Assembly: GCA_964057225.1 (NCBI GenBank)
Contig: OZ059895.1
Span: 6,510,001-6,574,000, forward strand
From: Auanema rhodensis
Taxonomy: Eukaryota > Nematoda > Chromadorea > Rhabditida > Rhabditidae
Length of the DNA: 64,000 bases
Direction of reading: 5' to 3'
Shown here: piece by piece, positions 22,920 through 38,195 of the stretch
How positions within the stretch are numbered: position 1 is the stretch's first letter
How the letters are laid out: each line of letters begins with the position of its first letter
Translations under genes and position numbers: made by a program
The notes under the pieces: model-generated
Told to the model about the DNA's origin: nothing
What the model saw: only the letters and a program-made list of their open reading frames with translations
Database searches by the model: none

Positions 22920-24672
22920 TCTTCGCGAACAGAGGATGATCAAGTACTGATCAGTTGATTGCCAAAACTGCAGGCAGTAGCCACACGCCGGAATGTGTAG
23001 AAAAAGCTAAGCTAGATAGAACTCAGCCTTTTATAGTGTCCCTGCTCACAGGCAACCAACCAGAGAGCTCAGTACTTCGACACGCCCCTGCTCTCCGCCC
23101 TGTCGTTTTCAGCTTCATCTACTAGCTTGGAAGACGACAATGTTGCTGATGATGGGTATGACAAGGCAATCACATCACTTGAGAACTCAAAAAAAAACTT
23201 GTGTGCAGGCAGTTTGATTTGTCTTAACGGAATCAACGTTTAGTGCACAAGCTCGTTAAAACTCATGTGGGAGGTGGATAACATTCGAGTGAGTGACAGA
23301 TTGGCATCACATTTTCCTTAACGCTCAGAAAACCAGAAAGCCACCAATCATATTAGAGAAGTTATACATCGGCAAATTAAAAACCATATTATAACTATCA
23401 AATTTTTAGTTCAAGAATAACTAATAATTTTCATACTAAAGGGTTAGTAATCTTTCGATCAAGTTAAATCTGAAATATATAACATACTAATTTTATTCTG
23501 GATTAGCTCTATTCTAGATCGAATATTGTACAATTCGATGTTTTTATCATGTATTTTGAAAAAGCTATTTGTATATGTTATTCTTTATATTTTTGACTGT
23601 TATAAAAGGTCGAATTAATAATAATAAGTATCTACAACGAAACAAAGCAACTTATTTCATGAAACTGACAAACGTTTTATGTGCTCTGCTTCACCTCAGT
23701 CTAATTAATCACTTCCAATACAGAATCTCCGTTTCCAAGACAAATGTGTAATTTTACTGGATGTAATCATAAACCGAATTTAATGAACACTAGGGTTATG
23801 CACTCTACTACCAGATTGTTTTCTCATCTACGACCAGGAAAAGAAAATGATACATAAGGGTCCAACTTGCAGTAGCTAATTGAAACCGATAAAAGTAACG
23901 TATCTGGGTCGTATTTTCACCAATATTTACGTCATTTAAAGGTGATATGAGGAAGAGATACTCGTCACTTTCACAAGCAATTGACTATAAAATTAGCTAT
24001 TGAATTGTCTTTCGTACTAAAGTGAAAACTAGAAAACTTGGTATTGTAGATCATGAACAGATAGAATTCTGGGGAAAGCTGAACGAAAAACACTACCAAG
24101 CAATAACATTATCTGTTCATCAGAATGATCCTGAATTTTTTTTGCACATCATAAAATTAAATATAATCAATTTCAGTAAATTGATCATTGATTATAGCAA
24201 TATATTAGCTTAGGAGCTTAACATGTCTATATAGCTAAGTTCCAATAAAAAAAAATTAAAGTTCTGTTGCTTCACTTCAGGGTATCAGAAATTTGATTTC
24301 ATAAAGACCCCGTTACTTATATTTTATTATGAAATCAACATCGAAGTTATGTTCATTCTCTTTCGAGTTAAAGAGAAACCATAAAACGCTTTTTTTTAAC
24401 ATTTGGTCGCAGTTTTACGGTAAGTGTTATTTATCAGTTTTCGCGCGAATATAGTGATTTCAACAATATTAAAATTCTGCTCAATTAAAAAATTTTCTTA
24501 TAAATTTCAATTTTTTTTGGTGATAATTTTTAATGTTGCACTAATTCACATATTTCTATTTTTATTTAAAAAAAAAAAGAAGGATTTCTGAATAAGCACA
24601 TGCAAAGAAATAATTGTACTTTTACGAAACTTGTCTGAACAAGCTGCTATAAAACAGAAATATTTTAGAAAT
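22920..24672. other. divergent upstream region of nlp-12 and CAF-1B
   Basis: 1.75 kb between divergent genes. The part next to nlp-12 (to about 23110) has raised GC and a TATA box; the rest is AT-rich. The open frames at 23569 and 24022 have no recognisable content. Confidence 0.45.
23028..23035 (-). promoter_or_regulatory. TATA box of nlp-12
   Basis: TATAAAAG on the minus strand, 109 nt upstream of the nlp-12 ATG, in a GC-richer promoter stretch. No trans-splice acceptor lies near this ATG, so a conventional core promoter is plausible. Confidence 0.55.
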
Positions 24673-26639
24673 ATGGACCATTATATGCCTGAAATATTTT
24701 ATCATGATCGGAAAGCCTTATTATCAGTTGATATTCATCCTGTGATGAAGAATGGGAAATGTAATTTTGTAACATCTAGTGTTCAGAATGAGGTATTTTT
24801 CAACTGGTTGATTGCTAAAGTGTTTTACTTTCAAGGTGCGGATATGGTCATATGAATTTGAAAATGTGAATTTACCAGTAGCTCCATTAGCGGTAAATTT
24901 TGTCGCTAGTCTGTCAGGACATAATGCTGCTGTAAATCAAGTAAAATTTTGTCAAAATCCAGAATGTATGGATGTTCACTTTATTACTTAAGAATTTTTT
25001 TTTATATTTCAGTTAATCTACTCGCATCAGGTGATTGTCATGGTAGAATTGCTGTTTGGCAGTTGTCTGATCAAGCTCCCCCGCCTCCATCTGATGACTT
25101 TCCTCCTAACAAGGAAAACTGGATTAGACTCAAAGTAAGTATTCTGAATTTTATTTTTTACGTTTTCAATAGGTTCTAAACCATGAAAGTGATGTTACTG
25201 CTATTTGCTGGAGTCCTTGTGGAAAGTATTTAGCATCTGTATCTAATGATGATTCTTGTCTTGTACATGAGGCTTTAACTGGTTAGAATCATTCACACTG
25301 TGGACATGTAATCTGTATTTAGGTAAACGTGTTATGAGTGTTGCTCATTTGCGTCACTTCCCTAACGGTATTTCATGGGATCCTGACGGCAAGTATTTGG
25401 TAACTATGTCCACAGACCGAAAAATGGATCTGCTGGATGCAATGAAAGGAACAAAACTTCGGACTTTTGGAATTGCAGATCTCCCTTCTATTACCATTGA
25501 TAATTCTATTTTAGAAGAAAAAGTAAAAAAAGAATAATGTTAGCTTTAAAAAGAAATTACTAAATGCATCGTTAAAGAGTTATAAATTATTCCATGATGA
25601 TCAATTGATGTTTTTCCAAAGAGGGGTTAGTTTTTCTCCATGTGGACAACTGATCGTAGCACCCTGTAAGTAACTTTATGTATTTTTCTTTTGATTTTTT
25701 TTATACTTTAGGCGCTCATCTCGAAGTAGGAGCTTCAGATTTATATGGTACACTCGTATTCAGGCGCTGGGAGCTTGAAAAGTATATCTATTTTTATGCT
25801 TCATTTTTTATAATTTGTAATGATTAGGGATCGTCCGTCTGCTATTTTACCTTCAAATAAGCCTACATTTCTTGTTCGATTCTGTCCTAAACTGTTTGAT
25901 CTCTTGACTGATTCTACTACTAATTATACAGGGTAGGAAAAAAATTCAATAATGTGCAAAGGTATTTCTTTTCCAGACTACCATATCGTCTAATTTGGCT
26001 TGCTCTAACAAAAGATTCTGTTATGTTTTATGATAGCCAGCATATTCATCCTATTGGTGTTGTAGAGAATATTCATTACAATAATTTATCAGAAGCCGTG
26101 TGGAGTCCTGACGGTAGAAGTTTCATGATCTCATCTTTGGAAGGATATTGCAGTTTTTTCAAATTGAAATTTGATCAGTGGGGAACACTGGTATAATAAT
26201 GCATTTTAGGATGTATGAATTTATCTTAAAATTTTTAGTCTGCTAAAACTATCAAAGAATTTGTATGCCCTCCTTCTCCACAACTTATACAGACAAGAAA
26301 GCGTCCAAAAAAAGAGAAAAAGGCTCCTATTCCCGAAAAAGGTATGAAAGCAGTAATTGAATTGTGCCTCAATATACTTATTAAGTCGAAGAAGAAAGAG
26401 CTGAAACTCCTGCTAAACTCACACCACTTCGCCCAACCAGTGCTGCCGCTGTTACTACTACTCCAAAGTCCGCCACCTCAACTCCTAAAATTGGGGGAAT
26501 GTTGAAGTATCTTAAAAAGCAAGACGGTGTTTCGGGGGACACAGCTTCTACACCTACTAGCAAAAACACTGTAAATGCAGAAGAAAAACCAGAGGGACAA
26601 CCGGTGAAAAAAAGGGTAACCCTCATTACTCTTCAATAA
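24673..26639 (+). CDS. chaf-2: chromatin assembly factor 1 subunit B (CHAF1B/p60)
   Basis: WD40 subunit of the CAF-1 histone chaperone, which deposits H3-H4 on replicated DNA. Exons 24673-24792, 24836-24965, 25013-25134, 25173-25281, 25323-25522, 25554-25665, 25712-25781, 25828-25932, 25977-26190, 26239-26341 and 26386-26639 give 512 residues. Conserved landmarks are NEVRIWSYE, LASGDCHGRIAVW, NKENW, FHDDQLMFFQRGVSFSP, LPYRLIWLALTKDSVMFYD and SLEGYCSFF, all matching CHAF1B in order. The C-terminal tail is Lys/Pro/Thr-rich (KRPKKEKKAPIPEK). The start is supported by a TATTTTAG acceptor 4 nt upstream. The intron after 25522 would be only 31 nt. Confidence 0.95.
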
Positions 26640-26678
26640 AAACTACATAGTGTACAATGTTTTATTTGCCTGTTTATT

Positions 26679-26930
26679 TTACAATGGAAATGAAATTTTT
26701 GATGACTTTTCTGGCCTAGTGATGTATCCTAAGAATGGTTGTTCCCGCAAGACTCTTCTCATGAGCATTAATCGTCCACCACGAGTTTCAGTGCGTTTCT
26801 GGACAGTGTCTACATTCAGCTTTTCTTGCATTTTGAAGGGGAAGAAGCATGGTCGAAAACTGTTTCTATGCCAGGGACAATTCCAACGTACAGCAACTTG
26901 ATGTAAAGACCCAGGCCGCAGAAGGTTCAT
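26679..26930 (-). CDS. mrpl-34: probable mitochondrial ribosomal protein bL34m
   Basis: Single-exon, very basic 83-residue protein. The ATG directly follows TTGTTTTTAG, as expected for spliced-leader addition, and AATAAA-like signals lie just past the stop, so the gene is probably real. The C-terminal half, KRTETRGGRLMLMRRVL, resembles the bL34m pattern of an Arg/Lys run, a small-residue turn GGR and then a hydrophobic-RR helix. The N-terminus (Arg, Ser, His, Trp, no acidic residues) fits a mitochondrial presequence. Family assignment is by eye from this short motif; another small mitochondrial ribosomal protein is possible. It sits 39 nt tail-to-tail from CAF-1B. Confidence 0.55.
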   Translation of the reverse strand: MNLLRPGSLHQVAVRWNCPWHRNSFRPCFFPFKMQEKLNVDTVQKRTETRGGRLMLMRRVLREQPFLGYITRPEKSSKISFPL

Positions 26931-27333
26931 CTAAAAACAATTAACATGACGTGCACATTAACTTGACATCAAAATGCAATACCACAACAAATATGATAGT
27001 ATAAAAGTATTTCCTATATTATTAAAAATAAATTATGAATTTTGTTTAAATAAATATTAAATATCCAGACAATAGTGCATCAACGGTTGAAGATTTAAAG
27101 GTTTATAATTTTGGGGTCTCGCACCGACTGAGCAAATACTATCGGTTTTAGCCCTTTAAATTTCAATCAAATATTACCAGGCCTAAATATTTTTGGATTT
27201 TACTGTTTTTTTTCACGTCATTTTCTTATTTTGCCATAGTATTTTCTTATTATTCTTATGTATTAAGTTTAATCGAACATTGTTTTGCTACTGGTTAGAA
27301 GACGCTATTCATGTTCTTTTTGTTCTAGGGCAA
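26931..27333. other. divergent promoter region, bL34m / lsg-1
   Basis: 403 nt, AT-rich. Trans-splice-like acceptors lie at both ends (TTGTTTTTAG on the minus strand at 26931-26940; TTTGTTCTAG ending at 27328). Confidence 0.5.
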
Positions 27334-29431
27334 ATGACCAAAAGAAGACCCTCGAACAAAAAGCCTACCGGCTTGAACAAGAACCTTGGTCTTTCTCTCA
27401 CAAATGAGAGGGAAAAGAATCGTCGAGCGCATCAAGCTGCGAAATATGGTGGCGATGAAATTGAGAATCCAGCATATCTGGAGAAAGTAAGCTTGAATTT
27501 TATTTTACTTGTTCACATATTATATTCTTTAGGAGCAGATACATTACATCGATTCTATAACTGATGAAACCAGTCTGGAAGAATTTTTAGCGAAAGCTGA
27601 ATTGGCTGGTACTGAATTTACTGCTGAGCGCCAACAATATCGAGTTATCGAGAAGTTAGTAAGTTTTTCTCAATAAAATAATTTTGTGCATTTAATCGTT
27701 TTAGAGAAACGGCAACAGTTGTACCCACTCGTCTAGACTTTACGAATAATAAAGCTCTCCAAGATGAATATGCTCACAGACTTAGGATACCACGTCGTCC
27801 AGCAAAGGACTTATGGTCAACTGTAGAAGAACTCACTCGTCTAGAAAATGAAGCTTTTCTGAAATGGAGAACGGATTTAGCAGATCTTCAAGAGGTATTA
27901 ATATAACAGAGCAATGATTTCTTGACTTCAGTCGTTAAGGTTGATGGGCTAGCCTTAACACCTTTCGAAAGAAATCCCGACATGTGGCGTGAACTTTGGC
28001 GTGTTGTTGAAAAATCAGACATTATTGTTCAGGTACAAAAATAGGTCTATGAAATCAATAAATTAAAATTTTAGATTGTTGATGCAAGAAATCCATTGCT
28101 CTTTCGCTCTAAAGATCTTGAAGAATATGTTAAAGAAATCGATCCTGCTAAGCAAAATATTCTTTTGGTCAACAAGTCTGATCTATTAGAAAATGAGCAA
28201 CTTTTACAATGGGCACAATATTTCAAAGATAATAATATCTGTGCTGTATTCTGGTGAGTTATTGCAATTCCTGTTAACAATATGAGATTGTAATATTAAG
28301 GTCTGCATTGGAACAACCTACGGTTTCTGATATAGTCGAAGAGGGATCTGACGTTGATGAGGAAGAGGAAGAGGAAGATGAGAATGCAAATGAAAACGAA
28401 AATGAGGAAAATCACGGAGAAGCTGACGAGTGCCAAAACTTACCCAGTACATCTGAAGATGACGGACCGCTTTTTGTTACTAATAAGGAAGATCTCGTCC
28501 TTTTATTGAAAAAAATGGGTCATGTTACTGATGATCCGGGAACGAAGCCTCTAGTTGTCGGAATGGTGGGATATCCAAATGTTGGAAAAAGTTCAACAAT
28601 TAATAAAATTGCTGGTGGAAAAAAAGTTTCGGTCTCTGCCACCCCTGGTAAAACTAGGCATTTTCAAACTATACATATTGATAAGCAGGTACTAGAATGT
28701 TAGTTTCTACCTGTTTTTACATCTATATTTTAGGTAATACTATGTGATTGTCCTGGATTGGTTATGCCATCCTTTACATTTGGAAGACATGAAATGTTCT
28801 TAAACGGTAATAGCATCTATATAGGGTTTTTACCTAAATACTTTGTTTAGGTATTCTTCCAGTTGATCAAATGAGAGATCATTTTGGTCCTGCAGCACTT
28901 TTATTGTCTCGTGTGCCTGTGTCATTCCTTGAGAATGTTTATTCTATCATGTTACCTGATTCAAAGGCTGCTTCCCCATATGATTTGCTCACAAGTCTTG
29001 CTTATATGCGAGGATTTATGTCTTCGTCTGGAATACCGGACTGCTCAAGAGCTGCTAGACTTCTTATTAAAGATGTTGTCAATGGCAGAGTTAGGTGGAT
29101 TGCAGCTCCGCCAACTGTGGATCAAACGGAGTTTAACGATGTGGTTTATAATAAGCTGTTGCCCCGCTCTAACGTGGGTAGGGTTCAGATGGAAGAGCTT
29201 GAGAAAAGAGGTCTTCTTGATGGTGCCAGAGTTAAAGGCAATCGTGTTGATAATCAGTTTTTCACTAATTCTGCTGCTGCTGTTCACGTTAAAAGCAACA
29301 AACTGAACTCCAATGTACATATTCCTGCGGGAACTGTTGTCCCTACGTCTGATCATTCAGATAATGGCAAGAAACACTTCAATAAGAATAAAAGAGAAAA
29401 AGCTCGAAGATTATATGTACAAACTTATTAA
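27334..29431 (+). CDS. lsg-1: LSG1-type large-subunit GTPase
   Basis: Cytoplasmic circularly permuted GTPase that releases NMD3 from pre-60S subunits. Exons 27334-27486, 27533-27654, 27705-27894, 27940-28032, 28075-28253, 28301-28688, 28734-28806 and 28851-29431 give 592 residues. The permuted order is visible: VDARNPL and LLVNKSDLL (G4) come first, then an acidic insert of about 35 residues, then GYPNVGKSSTINKI (G1), TPGKTRHFQ (G2) and DCPGLVMPSF (G3). The N-terminus GLNKNLGLSLTNER and the middle LTPFERNPDMWRELWRV are family hallmarks. The C-terminus is basic. The start follows TTTGTTCTAG by 5 nt. Confidence 0.96.
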
Positions 29432-29544
29432 ATACAAATGTTTTATTTTTTAAATTTGTTTCATTTCGAATGTGGTTATAGCCACTTTGTACTTGTTATT
29501 ACTGTGATTGTTTTTTTTTATTTAACTTTTTCTGCAGGGTCAAC

Positions 29545-30044
29545 ATGGGCAAAATTATGAAACCCGGAAAGGTCGTTCTTGTCCTCCGCGGCAAGTACGC
29601 TGGACGCAAAGCTCTCGTCGTAAAGGCTCACGATGAGGGATCTACCGAGAGACCATACCCACATGCCATCATTGCTGGTATCGACAAGTATCCACTTAAG
29701 GTAGTTTATAGTTTTCAGCTAGGCATAATGCTGTTTTGTAGGTTACCAAGTCTATGGGAAAGAAGAAGGTTGAGAAGAGAAATAAGCTCAGACCATTCGT
29801 TAAGGTAGTTTCCTACAGCCACATCCTCCCAACCAGATATACCGTCGATGTCTCCTTTGACAAGGCTAACATCAACAAGGTAGCTTTACATACCTAGCTT
29901 TTCAGCAAGTTTAATTTTTATTTTTAGGAGGCTCTCAAGGCCCCATCCAAGAAGAGAAGAGCCATCCGTGAGGTCAAGGCTAAATTCGAGGAGCGTTACA
30001 AGAGTGGAAAGAACTTGTGGTTCTTTACCAAGCTTCGCTTCTAA
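29545..30044 (+). CDS. rpl-27: 60S ribosomal protein L27 (eL27)
   Basis: Large-subunit ribosomal protein. Exons 29545-29700, 29742-29879 and 29928-30044 give 136 residues, exactly the family length. It begins [20 protein letters not shown] (a KOW domain) and ends WFFTKLRF. Codon use is strongly biased, as in rps-6. The ATG lies 113 nt after the LSG1 stop and 6 nt after TTTTTCTGCAG, so it may be the second gene of a trans-spliced operon; from memory the same two genes are adjacent in C. elegans. Poly-A signals follow near 30063. Confidence 0.97.
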
Positions 30045-30459
30045 ATTGTTGTTTTGTTGATTTATAAATAAACAAGTTACAAACTGATTTTTTTGTTCTT
30101 ATTTTTTAGCTAGTTAGCAAACAATGCTCAGTATTATTAAAGGGTTTCGCTGTTTATATTTCTTCACAATTATCAAATCCGAGGCTATGCTGTATGAGTG
30201 TTACAGACATGATAGCTTAGCAGGCGGTAGCGAGCATCAGCTGCAGCAGATGGCATTGTGCGAGGGAACTGCGGCATGCTTATTGGTCCCGCCCCGATCG
30301 GGATTACGGTGGTGAACAGCGTGCGCTTGGCGGGCGGTCGCGACGCGTTTGTCTGGCAAGAGCGATCACCTTTGTTGGTAGAGCGGTTGTGATTGTGATG
30401 TCCGTGACCTGATGTCAAATCTGTATTCGTGGTAGACTCGGCTTTGGTTGCGCGTCGCA
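30045..30459. other. upstream region of egl-30, GC-rich 3' half
   Basis: The first part is the L27 3' flank. From about 30210 the sequence becomes GC-rich with many CG dinucleotides up to the egl-30 ATG, consistent with promoter or 5' UTR. No trans-splice acceptor is evident. Confidence 0.5.
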
Positions 30460-34102
<3,643 letters not shown>

Positions 34103-34819
34103 GAGTGTCCGGGTGATGTCTTTCTTCGAGGCCGTTTTAGGCCGTAGGAATCGTTCTAGCTCGGAAATGGCTCTGGCTCAATATGAAGAGCCAATAATTT
34201 TCCTTATAATCTTTTCTATCTTCGCCTTTTCCCCTAGTCGCAGTCCGATTGCAAGTTTCTGCTTTCTATATTCCTTCCCGCTCTACATATTCTTGTCCCT
34301 GTTATTATTTTGTGTAAGACCATATTCTGTCAGAATGGCAGATCTGGTCGGCTCATACGTTCGTTATATTCTGTATCCCATTCATTTTTTATCTCTATTC
34401 GTCTCACTAACTATTGCGTCTACCTCTGTCGTAGGCAAAAACACTTCACGGTCTAGAACCACTCTTTTGCACCTTTTTCAATTTGTATCAAATATTTTTG
34501 CGATAGTTCTTAATTTTTTTTATTAATATTTATTGATATGTCTTACCGTATAACATGTTTTGTGGATATATGGTTAATTAATGATTGTTTTATAAAAGAA
34601 TTAAAATGAAAACAAATAAAATCGCCATTTGCGATTCGCTATTGTGTTGAGATGTGTATGTAGTTATTATTTAAGTAAGGGCTAAAAATTTATTCGTTCA
34701 ATATGCAATTGTAAATTCAACAGTTGTTAGTAAATTAGCCGAAAGGCAACTGAAAACGAGAATAAATTAAACCGGAACAGTTTACGTCCAATATGTTATT
34801 TTCACTTGTTAAGCTTCTT
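34103..34819. other. intergenic between convergent egl-30 and emerin
   Basis: 3' flanks; probably includes a long egl-30 3' UTR (an open frame at 34113-34526 is compositionally unlike a protein). Several AATAAA-like sites lie near 34610-34770. Confidence 0.4.
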
Positions 34820-35834
34820 TCAGATGGAATCATCACTGTCCATTGCAGTTAGTTTGCTAATATTATCAGCGAAGTAAAACAGAAACACTCCTCCACAGAT
34901 AATTGCCAAGAGGACCAAGAACTGAAAATCCTTATGAACAATACTATTGTCTCCTACAGGACTTAAAACCAACCTTTCCGATATTTCTTTTTGGTTGTTG
35001 AGCACCACGGTAGACAGATCTTTGAGATAATTCATGTTGAAGTTCCTCCTCTGTTATCAAGCGAGAAAACTCATGTCCTTCATCGTCGCTAGGTTCTTCC
35101 TCCACAGTGTCCTGAAACAAGTGTAAAATTTAATCAATAATCGATTTCAATAGTTTGGGCCTGAAGTTTCTCTCTCAAATATATAGAAAAGTAGGGAAGA
35201 ATAGAAACAGAGAAAAGGAAAATCAACATCAGTATCAGAAACGTCAAATTTGAGAAAGATAAGTATTAATAATTTGAAAATAAGCTAACATGAAAATAGA
35301 TATCGCAGTACTCAATTGAAAACATAACATGCACTTCGTGATGCCGCTTTGCAAAAAAAAGATACCTGCTCAATTGGAGCTGCCGGTCTACGCTGTCTAA
35401 CTGTATCATCTTCAACTTCCAGAGTAGGATAAATTTTTACAGGAACCTGAAAGAAAAGTAAGAACTTCAGAAACGTAAACCTGTTTATACCTCTTCGATC
35501 ACAGTAGTACCAATATTGTCGTTAACCTTGAATAAATCATGATCACCTGAAAGATAATATTTCAAAATCAATAATCTATGACAGAAAAATAAAACTTTTA
35601 TTGAAAATAGAAAAATGGCACTGAAGTTACTCACCAGAATCAACATCAGTTGTTTCAAGTGCCATAAGACTCAATAACTTTTTTTCGTAGGTAGACCTCG
35701 TAGTAGCAACAATTGGGCCTGCATTAAAGCCTCTGTCCAGAAGGGCCTGCAAATTTGAAAATTTGTTGGAAACTAACAAACCAAAAACTAACCTTTCTTA
35801 AGTTGGCTTCGCTCAACTCTGCAACGTTGATCAT
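34820..35834 (-). CDS. emr-1: emerin (LEM-domain inner nuclear membrane protein)
   Basis: Inner nuclear membrane protein that binds BAF and lamin. Exons 35834-35793, 35746-35635, 35546-35491, 35446-35366, 35111-34974 and 34921-34820 give 176 residues. The first 40 residues form the LEM fold: ELSEANLRKALLDRGFNAG, then GPIVATTRSTYEKKLL. An acidic middle follows, then RSVYRGAQQPKRN and a single C-terminal transmembrane helix (FLVLLAIICGGVFLFYF) with a short acidic tail, as in a tail-anchored emerin. The intron 34973-34922 is also open in another frame, which can mislead gene finders. It is the convergent neighbour of egl-30, as recalled from C. elegans. An acceptor TTTTATAG lies 12 nt before the ATG. 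Confidence 0.93.
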
Positions 35835-36516
35835 CGTTTAAATTCCTATAAAAGGATCAAAATAACGGAATACAATTGTATATATTAGCGTGTATATATT
35901 GCTTTTCTATTTATATGTATGTGAAACGCTGGTAAGAACACAGCCCCAGAAGATAGAAAGGTCAGTTTTCCTTTGCGGTTGATAAGAAAACCTGGACGAA
36001 GATGAGTGCAAACCTTGGCCCGCGCAGGCCTTAATCAATTCAAATACGAATTGCAACGTGTGGGCACTCCTTGTTAAACGCAGTGCAGTTCGTTTTCAAT
36101 TAGATCGTATGTAGATTCTCAGGTGTCAATATAGAATTGTAGTTTCTACTAACTTGTGAGGATTATGCTTCAAGAAGATAGCAACGCAACAAAGAGTGGG
36201 TCAGAGTAATATATGGATTGTTTGAGCTTCTCACGTTGGGATTCGGTGAACAGTAATCGCATACATGTAGAATTTATGAAAATATGAAGTTGTTTATGAA
36301 TTTCATAGATTTTTCGTAAAACTTTTATCAAGAAATTGTTTAAATCGTCATCTATAACTAAGCTTACTAAAGACCACCTGATCTGTTTAATTGATTGAAA
36401 GAATAAAAAAATGTAAGAAGCTCATTTAAATATTTAATTTTCGTTAACTATCATACAAACAATAGAACAATGAATGGATAACTATTCTATAAAACAAACT
36501 AATTCTGATTGAGCAT
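35835..36516. other. intergenic between emerin and sod-2
   Basis: 682 nt; moderate GC near 35940-36070 (emerin promoter), AT-rich beyond. No gene was recognised. Confidence 0.4.
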
Positions 36517-37351
36517 TTAATTTTTTTGGGCGTTGGCGAAACGTTCGCTGACATTCTTCCAGTTAGCTATTTTCCAAATAGCTTTCACATAGTCAGGGCG
36601 AACGTTCTTATATTGAAGATAGTAAGCGTGCTCCCAGACGTCGATTCCGAACAAGGGAACAAGACCAGTGGTTGCTTCAAGAGGATCTTGGTTAGGACAA
36701 GTAGCAATCTGAGATTATGCATTTAAATGAGCTCCAGGTGGAATAGGATTGTCTTACCTTCAAAACGTTTCCCTTTGGACAGTATCCAAGCCATCCCCAT
36801 CCAGAACCTTGAACAGCAATAGTGGAAGCAGAGAGGGTATCTTGCATTTTCTCCAAAGATCCAAAGTCTCTCTTTATTCGAAATACATGTATACGAAAAT
36901 AATTTATGATATACCTTGATGGCGTTCAAAAGTTCAGCACTTGGTTCTCCACCATCTTTTGCCAAGTTAGTCCAGAAAATGCTGTGATTGATGTGTCCTC
37001 CACCATTGAATTTAAGAGCTGGTTGAAGAGCGATAGCTTCCTTAACGTTACCTAAAATAAAGAACAGCTTAAACTCTATTAAAGATTGTTGACACCTTTG
37101 GTAACAGCTTCATGCAGCTTTTCTTCAATCATGTTGAGGTTGTTCACATAGGTAGCATGATGCTTAGAATGATGGAGTTGCATAATTTCAGAGCAGATGA
37201 CAGGCTCGAGAGCATTATAGTCATAAGCCAAATCAGGAAGAGTATGCTTGGCACGCTTCAAGCTATAAGTAAAATATTCAAAGGAAACATAGGCTAGAAT
37301 AACTCACGCAGACACCTGACGAGGAAGAGCAACACGAAGAGAGGAGAACAT
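36517..37351 (-). CDS. sod-2: mitochondrial manganese superoxide dismutase
   Basis: Converts superoxide to hydrogen peroxide and oxygen in the mitochondrial matrix. Exons 37351-37308, 37262-37096, 37051-36915, 36871-36758 and 36708-36517 give 217 residues. A presequence of about 20 residues ([19 protein letters not shown]) is followed by [16 protein letters not shown]. Metal ligands are seen in [26 protein letters not shown] and [13 protein letters not shown]. The outer-sphere Gln in [11 protein letters not shown] fixes it as the Mn form. The ATG directly follows TATTTTTTCAG, an ideal spliced-leader acceptor. C. elegans has two such genes (sod-2, sod-3); the choice of symbol is by linkage group only. 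Confidence 0.96.
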
Positions 37352-38195
37352 CTGAAAAAATATATAAATATTAAGTATTAACTGATTATAGCAGGTATAG
37401 ATCAAGCATAAAAATAAGTAAAAAAAACATGATAAAAAATGGATCAAAAGATATGTGCTCTTGTAAAGTGATATATGAACTCCGCCCTTTATGCCGAAAC
37501 GCGCACAGTTTTCTAGGGAGCAGTTAAGAATTTATATCTGGGGAGATATATGTCTCAAATCTCAATATGGATACCAATATATGAAGAACTATGAAGATTT
37601 TATTGTTTTTCATATATTGGTCATACATCTGTAAAAGCATGCGCAAGACAGTTTTATATTGATATCAAGTTAGAAGACCAATGATCTGAAGAGCAAGTAT
37701 ATTTTACAGAAAAGTTCATAAGGTTACATTGACTTATCAAATGAAAACAATGTTAGAAATGGTTTCAGGCTGTATTAACACCCTTCAAAAACATAAATTG
37801 AATGTTTACGTTTTTGTTTATTGCAGAACTGGACTGTATAAACATACCAAATATCCTTTTTGCAAATAGGACATAGATATTTAGGCGGAGCTTGTTTGTT
37901 GATCGCATGGTTTCAACATGATTGCTATTACTAATTATTTTATTTTATTAATATTCTACTAGAAGTTGTCTAATTTTAAATTATGATATTTATTTACTTT
38001 TGCACATATATTATCTTGCGTGGAGAACCTTGCCGATGTTTTATTATTTAGTTATATTACATGTTTTGAATCTCGTGGTCCCATGACATCACATTTGTTA
38101 TCATGTAAACTAGTGATTCAAATGAATTTTCAATTTCGCCGTTTTTTAATATTAATATTCTTCAATGTGTTTCTATTTTTATGTTTCTAGGATTA
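37352..38195. other. divergent promoter region with a repeat-element end
   Basis: 844 nt between sod-2 and the lipid transfer gene. It contains a copy of the CTCCGCCC...TGCCGAA..GCGCACA repeat (see the 37484 entry). Otherwise AT-rich. Confidence 0.5.
37484..37893. mobile_element. possible second copy of the small inverted-repeat element
   Basis: The left end at 37484-37521 (CTCCGCCC, TGCCGAA, GCGCACAGTTTT) matches the arms of the 39239-39420 element, and the internal sequence at 37551-37573 (GTCTCAAATC...ATATGGATAC) matches 39282-39303. The right end is weaker: only AGCTCCGCCT, inverted, at 37884-37893. The boundaries are uncertain. Confidence 0.4.

Noticed and set aside
23569-24213. Two small plus-strand frames between nlp-12 and CAF-1B
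   Set aside because: AT-rich composition, no start context or recognisable motif.
27895-27939. Apparent 15-nt intron or frameshift in LSG1
   Set aside because: An AG at 27909 gives a 15-nt intron and the CAG at 27932 breaks the frame, but the TTAAG acceptor at 27935-27939 gives a 45-nt intron in frame and a length matching human LSG1 in this region.
34113-34526. 137-codon frame after the egl-30 stop
   Set aside because: Lies directly in the 3' flank, is dominated by Phe/Ile/Leu from T-rich DNA, and has no splice or start context.
34820-35035. Emerin end read as a separate protein starting MNYLKDLS
   Set aside because: That start is in the wrong frame of the upstream exon; splicing 34974 to 34921 joins the LEM protein to its transmembrane helix in frame.
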